NCBI GenBank assembly: GCA_002373205.1
Contig: DFJV01000036.1
Coordinates: forward strand, 1-18,580
Direction of reading: 5' to 3'
DNA: 18,580 nt
From: Treponema sp. UBA3662
GTDB lineage: Bacteria; Spirochaetota; Spirochaetia; Treponematales; Treponemataceae
Shown in pieces: positions 5,616 to 12,827 of the stretch. The translations under genes were made by a program, and so were the position numbers. Within the stretch, counting starts at the first letter, position 1. Each line of letters starts with the position of its first letter. The notes below the pieces were generated by a model. That model had not been told where the DNA came from. It worked only from the letters and a program-made list of their open reading frames with translations, and did no database searches.

Positions 5616-7484
5616 ATGAGTATATATGCTATTTTCATACTGTTTTTTGGCCTTTCCACCGGCATTGGAGTCCCCCTGCTTTCATCCTTCCAGGTAACGC
5701 AGATTAAAGGCTCAGACTATGCAGACTGGGTTTCTGGTCTTGGCGCAACGCTTGGACCGGCATTCCTAATCGTAGTCACAGTATCCCTGATTGCCCGCAA
5801 GGTAATGGCACCCCTTATCCAGTCAATCAAAAAAGCAGAAAGTCAGGAACTTACGGACCAAGAAAAGGAAGAGGCCAGCCTGGTTCTTAACAGGCTAAAG
5901 ATAGTCACAATCATATCCATTATAATAGGCTACCCCATCGGAAACGGAACCACAATCATCCTCAAAACTTTGGCGGGAAAGGTTAACTACAACGTAACGG
6001 ACATTGCCATAATCATGCTACTAATCCTCCTCTATGCAGTTATAGCCATAGACTATTGCGTAACATGCTTTACGGCTGTGGCCCACCACGAGCTTGAAAA
6101 ACTTAGAATCCACACCACAGGCAGCATAAAGACAAGACCCTTCTCCTCAACTGTTTCCAGAATTCTTATAGGCATCATCCTTACCTGCTGCTGGCATTTG
6201 TTCTGCAGCGGCTACAGCGCAATCCGCCACGGCTGGACAATGGACGTATTCTTTAAGAAGGTTCTCATCGCCTACCTTTACAGCTTTATTTTTACCGAAC
6301 CGCTTTTCATCATGGTCCTTCACTCACTGCGCACCCGCTTTAGCGACACAATCAAGCAGATTTCTTCGCTTAGGGAAAAGGGAGACCTGGTATCCCGCCT
6401 TAACATAAGCACATTCGATGACTTTGGCGTAGTTATGACGGAGATGAACAAGCTCATGGACTTCCTTAAGCTTTCAATTGCTACGCTCAAAAGGGAAAAT
6501 AACAAGGTTGATGTTGACGCGGGAGACCTTCTTGCAGTAACAGAAAATTCCTTCTCCGGAATCACGCAGATTGTTTCTACCTTCGACAGCATGAGCAAGC
6601 AGAATGCCCAGCAGGAGCACTTGCTGGAAGACGCCAAAACTAACATAGAAAAATTGAACGAAAAAGCCGCAAACGTAAACCAGATTATGGAAAACCAGGC
6701 TGAGTCAGAAAAGCAGAATGCCCAGGCCGTAGAAGAAATGGTTGCCAACCTTGCAGAAATTACAGACCTTATCAGAAAAGCCCAGGTTCTTTCCCAGGAA
6801 CTTACCGCAGAATCCTTTACGGGCAGGACGGAAGTAGGAAAAAGCAAAGGCGTAATCAACGAGATTTCCGAAAAGTCAAAGAAGATGAGCGACGTTATTC
6901 AGGTTATAGACTCCATCGCAAACCAGACAAACCTTCTTGCCATGAATGCCGCAATAGAAGCATCCCACGCTGGAGAAGCAGGAAAGGGCTTTGCTGTTGT
7001 TGCAGGAGAAATCCGCAAGCTTTCGGAAGACACGCAAAAATCCGCAAGAGACATCAGCACAATTATAGAAGAAATTGTAGATGTTGTTGAAACCGGCGAA
7101 AAGAGCATGACGGACACCCAGAATGCATTCAGAAAAATCAGCGAAAAGATTGACGTCCAGTCCAATGCAGTTGATGAAATTTCCAAGTCCATCATACTCC
7201 AGGCAGACAAGGCGAACAACGTTCTTGCCAACACAAGCCAGATTACAAACAAAATTTCCGAAGTAAACGAACTGATTAAGATTCAGGCAAACTATACACA
7301 GGAAATTAACAACGGTATTGAAGACATTGTAAACCTTGCCACTGTCCTAAACGGAACCATGAAGGAGTCAGACATAGTTATCAAGGAATTCCAGAAGTCG
7401 TTCATGACGGTAAAAGACAAGGCAGAGCAGAACAAAGATTCCGTAATGCGCATTACAAACGAACTTAACAAGTTTGAAATTTAA
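5616..7484 (+). CDS. Methyl-accepting chemotaxis protein with multi-span membrane sensor
   Basis: This 622-residue chemoreceptor signals through CheW and CheA to the flagellar motor. I chose the ATG at 5616 over one 28 codons upstream because a GCGAGG ribosome site lies 5 nt before it and the upstream codons overlap the promoter. The N-terminal third has about six hydrophobic segments (near residues 2-22, 45-62, 95-117, 127-148, 180-199 and 212-235) with short loops. It therefore lacks the usual large periplasmic ligand-binding domain. A HAMP-like segment (about 238-290) and a long helical signalling domain follow. The hairpin tip (about 430-480) carries IANQTNLLAMNAAIEASHAG and GKGFAVVAGEIRKL, matching the family consensus closely. 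There is no C-terminal CheR-tethering pentapeptide. What it senses is unknown; a membrane or energy-state signal is possible. Confidence 0.95.
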   Translation: MSIYAIFILFFGLSTGIGVPLLSSFQVTQIKGSDYADWVSGLGATLGPAFLIVVTVSLIARKVMAPLIQSIKKAESQELTDQEKEEASLVLNRLKIVTIISIIIGYPIGNGTTIILKTLAGKVNYNVTDIAIIMLLILLYAVIAIDYCVTCFTAVAHHELEKLRIHTTGSIKTRPFSSTVSRILIGIILTCCWHLFCSGYSAIRHGWTMDVFFKKVLIAYLYSFIFTEPLFIMVLHSLRTRFSDTIKQISSLREKGDLVSRLNISTFDDFGVVMTEMNKLMDFLKLSIATLKRENNKVDVDAGDLLAVTENSFSGITQIVSTFDSMSKQNAQQEHLLEDAKTNIEKLNEKAANVNQIMENQAESEKQNAQAVEEMVANLAEITDLIRKAQVLSQELTAESFTGRTEVGKSKGVINEISEKSKKMSDVIQVIDSIANQTNLLAMNAAIEASHAGEAGKGFAVVAGEIRKLSEDTQKSARDISTIIEEIVDVVETGEKSMTDTQNAFRKISEKIDVQSNAVDEISKSIILQADKANNVLANTSQITNKISEVNELIKIQANYTQEINNGIEDIVNLATVLNGTMKESDIVIKEFQKSFMTVKDKAEQNKDSVMRITNELNKFEI

Positions 7485-7485
7485 A

Positions 7486-7523
7486 CAAAAAAACCGCCTC
7501 AGAAAGATGAATTCTGAAGCGGT
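7486..7523 (-). terminator. Rho-independent terminator of the aryl-CoA ligase gene
   Basis: Read on the minus strand, a 12-bp stem (ACCGCTTCAGAA with TTCTGAGGCGGT, one G-U pair, 7-nt loop) runs straight into a T-run at 7493-7486. A smaller GCCTA/TAGGC hairpin (7524-7536) precedes it. The plus-strand reading lacks a T-run, so the chemoreceptor gene has no obvious terminator of its own here. Confidence 0.85.
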
Positions 7524-7552
7524 GCCTATGCTAGGCGCAAAATAAAGAATGG

Positions 7553-8794
7553 CTACTCAAAGCGCCTGTCTTCTATGCGCTTGGTCTTCTTTTCGCTGCG
7601 GGGAAGTTCTCCAACGCCAACAATCTTAACTTCCGGAGTAACGTTGTACTTCTGCTTAAAGTTGTAGGTCATGGTAAGGGCTGCCTCTGTGCGGTCAGTG
7701 CCACCTTCTACCTCTACGATAACGGTCATCTTGTCCTTTCCGTCCACGTGCTCAATAACTGCGCGGTATTCGCTAGAAGTTCCAGGAACGCTTCTTATTA
7801 CGTCTTCAATGGTGCTTGGGAAGATGATATTTCCCTTAACCTTTACCATGTCGTCGCTGCGTCCCATGATTGGTGTTATGCGGGGATATTTGCAGCCGCA
7901 CTTGCATTGGCCAGGAATAAAGGCTGCAAGGTCGTGTGTGCGGAAGCGGAAGAGAGGAGCTCCTTCTTTTACAAGAGTTGTCAAAGTAATTTCGCCAATT
8001 TCTCCCTCTGGAACAGGATTTCCTGTTACAGGGTCAAGAATTTCTATGTAGACGTAATCATCAAAGATATGGATTCCTTCTTCACCGGGGCAGTTAATTC
8101 CAATGCCAGGTCCGTAACATTCCGTAAGGCCGTAGATGTCAAAGAGTTCTATGCCAAGAATGTTCTTGATGCGGCCACGCATTTTTTCTCCCCAGCGCTC
8201 AGAACCGATTATGCCCTTTTTAAGGAATATTTTGTCCTTGAGTCCGCGGGATTCAACCTGCTCTGCCAAAAGCAAAGCGTAGGAAGATGTTGCGCAGATT
8301 ACAGAAGCCTTAAGGTCCTGCATCATCTTAAGCTGCTTTTCCGTGTTGCCGGGTCCCATTGGAATTGCCATGGCACCAAGCCTTTCGCAGCCAGCCTGAA
8401 AGCCAATGCCGGCAGTCCAAAGACCGTAGCCTGGGGTTATCTGGATGCGGTCCTTGCTTGTAATTCCTGCCATCTCGTAGCAGCGGGCAAACATGATGGC
8501 CCAGTCTTCAACGTCTTTCTTTGTATAGGGGATGATTACAGGAGAACCTGTTGTTCCGCTTGATGAATGGATGCGGACAATTTCCTCTTCTGGAACTGCG
8601 GCAAGTCCAAGAGGATATGCGTCGCGAAGGTCCTGCTTGGAGCAGAAGGGTACGAGCTTTTCAAAGTCTTCCTGTGTCTTAATGTCGTCTGGATTTACGT
8701 TCTTAAAACGCTCTGTGTAAAAGGGATTTCCGCAGGCCTTAACACGGCGAACCTGCGCACGAATCTGTTCAAGTTGTTTTTCTGTAAGTTTCAT
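7553..8794 (-). CDS. paaK: Phenylacetate-CoA ligase family (aryl-acid AMP-forming ligase)
   Basis: This cytosolic adenylate-forming enzyme joins CoA to an arylacetate (phenylacetate, indoleacetate or a relative), using ATP and giving AMP and pyrophosphate. The 413 residues are near the family length (about 430). Visible motifs are the phosphate loop SSSGTTGSP (77-85), YGLTECYGPG, the cysteine-bearing CKCGCKYPRITPIMGR segment and DDMVKVKGNIIFP, all typical of PaaK and distinct from ordinary acyl-CoA synthetases. A GGGAGA ribosome site lies 6 nt upstream of the ATG. There are no aerobic paa ring-oxygenase genes nearby. Instead, iorA/iorB and a PaaI-like thioesterase are in the same region, which points to the anaerobic aryl-CoA route through IorAB. 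It is divergent from the ECF importer with a matching operator. The exact aryl substrate is not readable from the sequence. Confidence 0.9.
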   Translation of the reverse strand: MKLTEKQLEQIRAQVRRVKACGNPFYTERFKNVNPDDIKTQEDFEKLVPFCSKQDLRDAYPLGLAAVPEEEIVRIHSSSGTTGSPVIIPYTKKDVEDWAIMFARCYEMAGITSKDRIQITPGYGLWTAGIGFQAGCERLGAMAIPMGPGNTEKQLKMMQDLKASVICATSSYALLLAEQVESRGLKDKIFLKKGIIGSERWGEKMRGRIKNILGIELFDIYGLTECYGPGIGINCPGEEGIHIFDDYVYIEILDPVTGNPVPEGEIGEITLTTLVKEGAPLFRFRTHDLAAFIPGQCKCGCKYPRITPIMGRSDDMVKVKGNIIFPSTIEDVIRSVPGTSSEYRAVIEHVDGKDKMTVIVEVEGGTDRTEAALTMTYNFKQKYNVTPEVKIVGVGELPRSEKKTKRIEDRRFE

Positions 8795-8820
8795 CTCAAT
8801 TCTCCCAACTAAAAACTAAA

Positions 8821-8859
8821 GTTACTATTTATAGTAACATACAAAAAACTTATTGTCAA
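8821..8859 (-). promoter_or_regulatory. Promoter and palindromic operator of the aryl-CoA ligase gene
   Basis: On the minus strand TTGACA (8859-8854), a 17-bp spacer and TACTAT (8836-8831) make a strong promoter. The perfect-arm palindrome GTTACTATTTATAGTAAC (8821-8838) covers the -10 box and the expected start, the position expected of a repressor site. Near-identical palindromes occur on the divergent importer promoter. Confidence 0.8.
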
Positions 8860-8898
8860 GTGTATACTTTTTCAAATACTTTCTTATGTAGAAAAAAC

Positions 8899-9049
8899 GG
8901 AAATCGTGTTTGGTGTGCAGCGGAAGGCAAATCTGGCTGAAAACCCGCATTGGAGCGGAACGAGCGCAGCGAGTTTAATTTCCTATTCCGCGACACCGCG
9001 GGTTTCTCAGACAGATTTGACTGGGAGCGGAACACCAAACATGATTTCC
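8899..9049. repeat. Long imperfect inverted repeat between the divergent promoters
   Basis: Arms of about 50 nt (8899-8948 and 8998-9049) pair imperfectly. They begin GGAAATC(G/A)TGTTTGGTGT at the outer ends and finish at CCCGC/GCGGG, and a further GCGGAA/TTCCGC stem lies inside. A T-run (9052-9059) follows. The element has a close relative at 15551-15684. It separates the two TTGACA promoters by over 200 bp and could fold as a large hairpin or cruciform. I see no gene in 8795-9147. Confidence 0.8.
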
Positions 9050-9069
9050 ACTTTTTTTTGTAAATTCGC

Positions 9070-9129
9070 TTGACAAGATTAAAAATAGATGTTACTGTCT
9101 GTAGTAACAAAGTTACTGTAAACAGAAAC
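9070..9129 (+). promoter_or_regulatory. Promoter and two operators of the ECF importer operon
   Basis: TTGACA (9070-9075), 17 bases and TACTGT (9093-9098) form the promoter. GTTACTGTCTGTAGTAAC (9091-9108) overlaps the -10 box. A second, less perfect copy, GTTACTGTAAACAGAAAC (9112-9129), begins 21 bp later, about two helical turns, over the early transcribed region. Both share GTTACT-N6-AGTAAC with the ligase operator, so coordinated control is likely. Confidence 0.78.
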
Positions 9130-9147
9130 AAATAAAAGGAGACCATT

Positions 9148-9705
9148 ATGGAAAAAAGAGTCATTAAGACAGAAGAAAAAAAAGGACTTTCTCTTAGCGA
9201 ACTTCTTCTTACAGCGGTATTGCTTGCCGCAGGTGCAGTCCTCAAATTCTTTGTAGGAACCTTCATCAACTTCTTTGGTATGAAGCCAAACTTCATCATT
9301 GCAATGTATTGTCTTATCATTGCACTTCTCCGTCCAAAAATCTGGTACAGCATCATTGTTGGTCTTTTGGCTGGTGCAATCTGCCAGTTCTTCCCGGGAA
9401 CAGCAGGACTCAACTTTGCATCAGAATTTGCAGGTGCCCTTTGCATGGGACTTTTGATTATGATTCCTGCAAAAAACCGCGCAATGGAAATTGGACATGC
9501 CGCAGTCAGCACATTCATAAGCACAGTTGTTTCAGGCGGCTTGTTCACAGTGCTCTTGTTTGTATTCATCAAGTCTGATCCAAGCGCAATGGCCGCATAC
9601 GTGCCAATCGTTTTTGGAACCGCAACCCTGAACGCAATCATCGTGGCACTCTTGTACGCACCTTTGCTCAAGGCAATCAAAAAGCCATTTGCCTGCGAAA
9701 AATAA
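9148..9705 (+). CDS. ECF transporter S component, TrpP-like (predicted aromatic amino acid or related substrate)
   Basis: This 185-residue membrane protein has five to six hydrophobic helices and a lysine-rich N-terminus, the size and form of an ECF substrate-binding subunit. The segment FGMKPNFIIAMYCLIIALLR resembles, from memory, the GMKPD core of Bacillus TrpP, a predicted tryptophan-specific S component. The late ATLNAIIVALLYAPLL stretch also fits. An AAAGGAGA ribosome site lies 5 nt before the ATG. The fused ATPase and EcfT genes follow on the same strand, so this is a dedicated S-AA-T module and not an orphan S unit sharing a common energizer. The promoter carries two palindromic operators also present before the aryl-CoA ligase gene. 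The substrate is inferred; an aryl acid is the main alternative to tryptophan. Confidence 0.72.
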   Translation: MEKRVIKTEEKKGLSLSELLLTAVLLAAGAVLKFFVGTFINFFGMKPNFIIAMYCLIIALLRPKIWYSIIVGLLAGAICQFFPGTAGLNFASEFAGALCMGLLIMIPAKNRAMEIGHAAVSTFISTVVSGGLFTVLLFVFIKSDPSAMAAYVPIVFGTATLNAIIVALLYAPLLKAIKKPFACEK

Positions 9706-9734
9706 AAATATCTTCTATATAAAAGTACTAAAAA

Positions 9735-9770
9735 ATGCTGAACTTGCTTACCAAAAGGCGGGTTCAGCAT
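9735..9770 (+). repeat. Family A hairpin between the S component and ATPase genes
   Basis: Arms ATGCTGAAC (9735-9743) and GTTCAGCAT (9762-9770) form a perfect 9-bp stem with an 18-nt loop in the 81-nt gap of the operon. No T-run follows, so it is unlikely to be a full terminator, but it could stabilise the upstream message and shift expression towards the S component. It belongs to the same ATGCTGAA/TTCAGCAT family seen at 2398, 5493 and 14306. Confidence 0.75.
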
Positions 9771-9786
9771 ACCACGTGGAGCTACA

Positions 9787-11523
9787 ATGATTGAGATACA
9801 GGAACTTACTTTTAAGTATGCAGAAGCTAAAAAGAATGCCCTGGAGAATGTAACGCTGAACATTCAAAAGGGTGATTTTGTAGGAATCATCGGTGAATCC
9901 GGTGCGGGAAAAACCACCTTGTGCAGCTGCCTTAACGCCCTTATCCCCCATCACTATACAGGTGATTTTTACGGTTCTGTAAAAGTTGAAGGGCAGGACA
10001 CTTTTGACGTAAAGCCAGACAAACTTGCCCTAAAAGTTGGTTCCGTATTTCAGGACATAGAAAGCCAGATAGTCAGCTATTTTGTTGAAGATGAAATTCT
10101 ATTTGGGCTTGAAAACTTCGGGGTTCCGGCAAATCAGATTGAAGAAAGGATAACAGAAGCCCTCGAAGCCTTGGGAATTAGCGAATTGCGCCACCGCGAA
10201 ATTTCAACACTGAGCGGCGGCCAGAAGCAGAAAGTTGTCTTTGCTTCCATTATAGCCCTAAAGCCGGATTACCTTATTCTGGATGAACCAACCGGCGAAC
10301 TTGACCCCGCATCATCACTACAGATTTTTAAGCTCCTAAAAAAGCTGAACGAAGAAAGGGGAATTACAGTTATTGTTGCAGAGCAAAAAATAATGCTGCT
10401 TTGCGAATTTGTAAAAAAGCTGATTGTCCTGGAAAAGGGCACAGTCGTCCACTACGGAGAAATAAGAAGCACCCTGACCCACCAGAGGGAAATGGAAGAA
10501 GCCGGAATTAACTGTCCCCGCGTTTTAACCCTTACCGGAAAAATGATGGAAGAAGGCCTAACCCCTTCCGGAATGAAAACAGAAGAGCGCATCTGCCTTA
10601 ACACCCAGGAAGCGGCAGATTTTATAAAAAGAATGATGGGCAATGATTGCCATGTAAAAACGGATGATGACAGTCTTAAGCCATCTCAAGAGCCAGTCAC
10701 AGAACCGTCAGAACAGCCTGTCCTGGAATTTAAGAACGTCTGTTTTTCTTACAACGAAACGGCAAACGTTCACGACCTTAACGTAAAAATACAAAAGGGC
10801 GACTTTACCGCAATCACAGGCTCAAACGGAGCAGGAAAATCAACCTTCTCCAAACTGTGCAACGGACTTTTGCAGCCAAGCGCAGGAGACGTTTTTGTTC
10901 TTGGACAAAACACCAAGCACAACAAAGTAAGTTCACTTGCCAAGCACATAGGCTTTTTGTTCCAGAACCCTGACCGCCAGATTTGCTGCAGCACCGTGGA
11001 AGAAGAAATTGCCTTTAGCCTAAAAAACAATGGCCTTTCAAAAGAAGAGATACAGAGCAAGGTGGAAGCAACAATCAAGGAATTTGGATTTGATGCCAAG
11101 ACCGAACCGTTCAACATGAGCCGTGGACAGAGGCAGAGACTTTGCCTTGCATGCCTTATAGCGCTCAACCCGGAAATTCTTATCCTTGATGAACCCACGA
11201 CCGGCCTTGACTACCGCGAGTGTATGGAAATGATGAACCGCATCCGCGAACTAAACGAAAACGGAACTACAGTCATCATGGTTTGCCACGACATGGAAGT
11301 TGTTCTTGACTTTGCAAAATCCGTAATTGTAATGAACAGGGGTGAAATTCTTGCCCAAGGAGCAACAAGGGAAATTCTTTCCAACAAGGAACTGCTTGCA
11401 AAGGCACGTCTATTGCAGCCACAGATTGCGGCAACCTGTTCACTTTTGGGAGATGAATTCAAGGGGCTTTTTACCGTGGAAGAATTAATCAGCAAATTGA
11501 AGCTGGCAAAAAAGGGAGCGTAA
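9787..11523 (+). CDS. ECF transporter energizing ATPase, two fused ABC domains (EcfA-EcfA')
   Basis: At 578 residues this is about twice the length of a single EcfA. The first half has Walker A GESGAGKTT (36-44), signature LSGGQKQK (about 143-150) and Walker B LILDEPTGELDP. The second half has Walker A GSNGAGKST (about 344-352), a diverged signature MSRGQRQRL (about 443-451) and Walker B LILDEPTTGLDY. The two domains are joined by a variable linker (about 275-310). In the family, two ATPase domains drive the EcfT/S membrane pair. The fused form makes the dimer within one chain and fixes two non-equivalent ATP sites, one with the altered signature. A GTGGAG ribosome site precedes the ATG. Only 3 nt separate its stop from the EcfT start. 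Confidence 0.93.
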   Translation: MIEIQELTFKYAEAKKNALENVTLNIQKGDFVGIIGESGAGKTTLCSCLNALIPHHYTGDFYGSVKVEGQDTFDVKPDKLALKVGSVFQDIESQIVSYFVEDEILFGLENFGVPANQIEERITEALEALGISELRHREISTLSGGQKQKVVFASIIALKPDYLILDEPTGELDPASSLQIFKLLKKLNEERGITVIVAEQKIMLLCEFVKKLIVLEKGTVVHYGEIRSTLTHQREMEEAGINCPRVLTLTGKMMEEGLTPSGMKTEERICLNTQEAADFIKRMMGNDCHVKTDDDSLKPSQEPVTEPSEQPVLEFKNVCFSYNETANVHDLNVKIQKGDFTAITGSNGAGKSTFSKLCNGLLQPSAGDVFVLGQNTKHNKVSSLAKHIGFLFQNPDRQICCSTVEEEIAFSLKNNGLSKEEIQSKVEATIKEFGFDAKTEPFNMSRGQRQRLCLACLIALNPEILILDEPTTGLDYRECMEMMNRIRELNENGTTVIMVCHDMEVVLDFAKSVIVMNRGEILAQGATREILSNKELLAKARLLQPQIAATCSLLGDEFKGLFTVEELISKLKLAKKGA

Positions 11524-11526
11524 AAT

Positions 11527-12318
11527 ATGAAAGGATTTTTGGACTACTTACAGGGCGATTCTGTTCTTCATAAAATGCACCCGCTTACAAAAATATTTGT
11601 TGCGGCACTGCTTTGCGCTTCGGCATTTGTTTCTTCCAATTTTTTCTATTTGCTTGGAATAATTATTTTTGACGTTCTGCTTGGGGCTGTTGGCGAAGGA
11701 AAATCACATTCGGGGCTTTTAAAAAGGACGCTTGGAATTTTTAAGGGCTTGTTCAAGATGTCGCTTTTCCTTTTTCTGCTGCAGGTTCTTGTTATCAGAA
11801 AGGGCGAAGTTGTAATTCCGCTTGGACAAAGGTTTGGAATAACTGATGTTGGAATAAGGAACGGACTGCTTCTTGTGATGAGGCTTACAGGAGCAACCCT
11901 TCCGCTTTCTGTTTTGATTTCCGTAATCAACTTGAATGACCTTTCCAACACAATGGTAAAGGAACTTCGTATTCCTTACAAATATGCATTTACACTTACT
12001 TCCGCAATACGATTCATTCCGGTTTTTTCTTCGGAGATGTCTGGAATCATAGAAAGCCAAAAAGCGCGTGGTGTTGACTTTGACGTAAAGAATCCATTCA
12101 AAAAGCTGGGGATGATTTTGCCGCTCTGCTTTCCTCTTCTGATGGGGGCTGTAAGAAAAATTGAATTTACCGCAACAGCCGCTGAGCTACGCGGATTCTA
12201 CTTTAGAACAAGGGCAAGCTGCACCAGAATCTACAAGCGCCACTTTAGGGATTTTGCCTTTACCCTGATTGGACTTGCAATTCTTGCCGGTGCAATTGTA
12301 ATGACAGTGCTTTTTTAG
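11527..12318 (+). CDS. ecfT: ECF transporter transmembrane component EcfT
   Basis: This 263-residue membrane scaffold couples ATP hydrolysis to movement of the S component. It has hydrophobic segments near residues 20-50, 75-95, 110-130 and at the C-terminus (about 245-262). The cytoplasmic coupling helices carry ESQKARGVDFD (about 178-188) and AAELRGFYF (about 218-226). The first matches the family A-R-G motif; the second has L in place of A. The start is 3 nt after the ATPase stop, so the two are surely co-translated. Its stop codon overlaps the stop of the convergent thioesterase gene by a few bases, leaving no room for a terminator between them. Conflicting transcription may occur there. 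Confidence 0.92.
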   Translation: MKGFLDYLQGDSVLHKMHPLTKIFVAALLCASAFVSSNFFYLLGIIIFDVLLGAVGEGKSHSGLLKRTLGIFKGLFKMSLFLFLLQVLVIRKGEVVIPLGQRFGITDVGIRNGLLLVMRLTGATLPLSVLISVINLNDLSNTMVKELRIPYKYAFTLTSAIRFIPVFSSEMSGIIESQKARGVDFDVKNPFKKLGMILPLCFPLLMGAVRKIEFTATAAELRGFYFRTRASCTRIYKRHFRDFAFTLIGLAILAGAIVMTVLF

Positions 12319-12722
12319 CCAAGCTTCATTCCGCTTATGGTTACAAAGGCAACCTTATTGCCAAGTTCATCTTTTACGTCTATCTGGTAAAGGCAGGTTG
12401 AGCGGCCGTCTTTTATAAGATGGGATTCGGAAAGAAGCTTTTTGCCCTTTGCCATGCCAATAAAATTTATCTGGCTTGTAACGGAAACAGTCTGCACCTG
12501 GTTAAAATTGGAAGCAACGGCAAAGGTGTAGTCTGCAAGGGTAAATGTTGCACCGCCCATAACACCGCCGTATGCGTTCTGGTGGTTGCGGGTAATTTCC
12601 ATTGAGCAGCGGGCATAATGGTCTCCAACTTCGTCAATTACAATTCCGCTTGCCTTGGTAGCGTAAAAATCTCCGCCAAAAAATTCTCGTGCTTTTTCAA
12701 GATCAGAAAGCTGGTCACTCAT
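12315..12722 (-). CDS. Hotdog-fold acyl-CoA thioesterase, PaaI-like
   Basis: This 135-residue protein is the normal length for a single hotdog domain. The family motif appears as HQNAYGGVMGGATFTLADY (about residues 47-65): His47, Asn49 and Asp64 occupy the positions that orient the thioester and catalyse hydrolysis in PaaI, where the key Asp follows TL-A. Family members hydrolyse phenylacetyl-CoA and hydroxylated derivatives. An AGGAG ribosome site lies 5 nt before the ATG. It follows iorB on the same strand after about 100 nt of hairpin DNA. In this setting it could release free arylacetate from an aryl-CoA made by IorAB, or rescue CoA from dead-end esters. The physiological substrate is inferred from neighbours. 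Confidence 0.87.
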   Translation of the reverse strand: MSDQLSDLEKAREFFGGDFYATKASGIVIDEVGDHYARCSMEITRNHQNAYGGVMGGATFTLADYTFAVASNFNQVQTVSVTSQINFIGMAKGKKLLSESHLIKDGRSTCLYQIDVKDELGNKVAFVTISGMKLG

Positions 12723-12745
12723 AAAAACTCCTAGCCAATATAATA

Positions 12746-12779
12746 AACCAGTTCGGAAACTTCAGTTTCAGAACTGGTT
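12746..12779 (-). terminator. Strong hairpin between iorB and the thioesterase gene
   Basis: Arms AACCAGTTC (12746-12754) and GAACTGGTT (12771-12779), then one mismatch and an inner GAAAC/GTTTC stem with a 4-nt loop, form a stable hairpin. On the minus strand it is followed by TTATTATATT, an imperfect U-tract. It may act as a partial terminator or RNA-processing site that lowers thioesterase expression. Confidence 0.5.
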
Positions 12780-12794
12780 ACTCTGAAATGCGAT

Positions 12795-12827
12795 GTTTAA
12801 AATCGCGCTATTTTAGCGATTTTAAAC
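12795..12827 (-). repeat. Perfect 12-bp inverted repeat overlapping the iorB stop
   Basis: GTTTAAAATCGC (12795-12806) and GCGATTTTAAAC (12816-12827) are exact complements around a 9-nt loop. The iorB stop codon (12824-12822) lies inside the first-transcribed arm. It resembles an mRNA-stabilising or terminating hairpin. No clear T-run follows on the minus strand. Confidence 0.7.

Noticed and set aside
7748..8563. A 271-codon plus-strand frame opposite the aryl-CoA ligase gene
   Set aside because: It is a shadow of the ligase gene, which has all family motifs, a promoter, a ribosome site and a terminator on the other strand.
9060..9147. Riboswitch or T-box before the importer operon
   Set aside because: The leader is only about 45 nt and is occupied by an operator palindrome, which is too short for a known aromatic amino acid riboswitch or T-box.
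8856..9863. A 335-codon open frame on the minus strand across the S component gene and the palindrome
   Set aside because: It runs antisense to a convincing membrane protein gene and through a repeat and two promoters. The translation has no recognisable domain and its start lies inside the ATPase gene.
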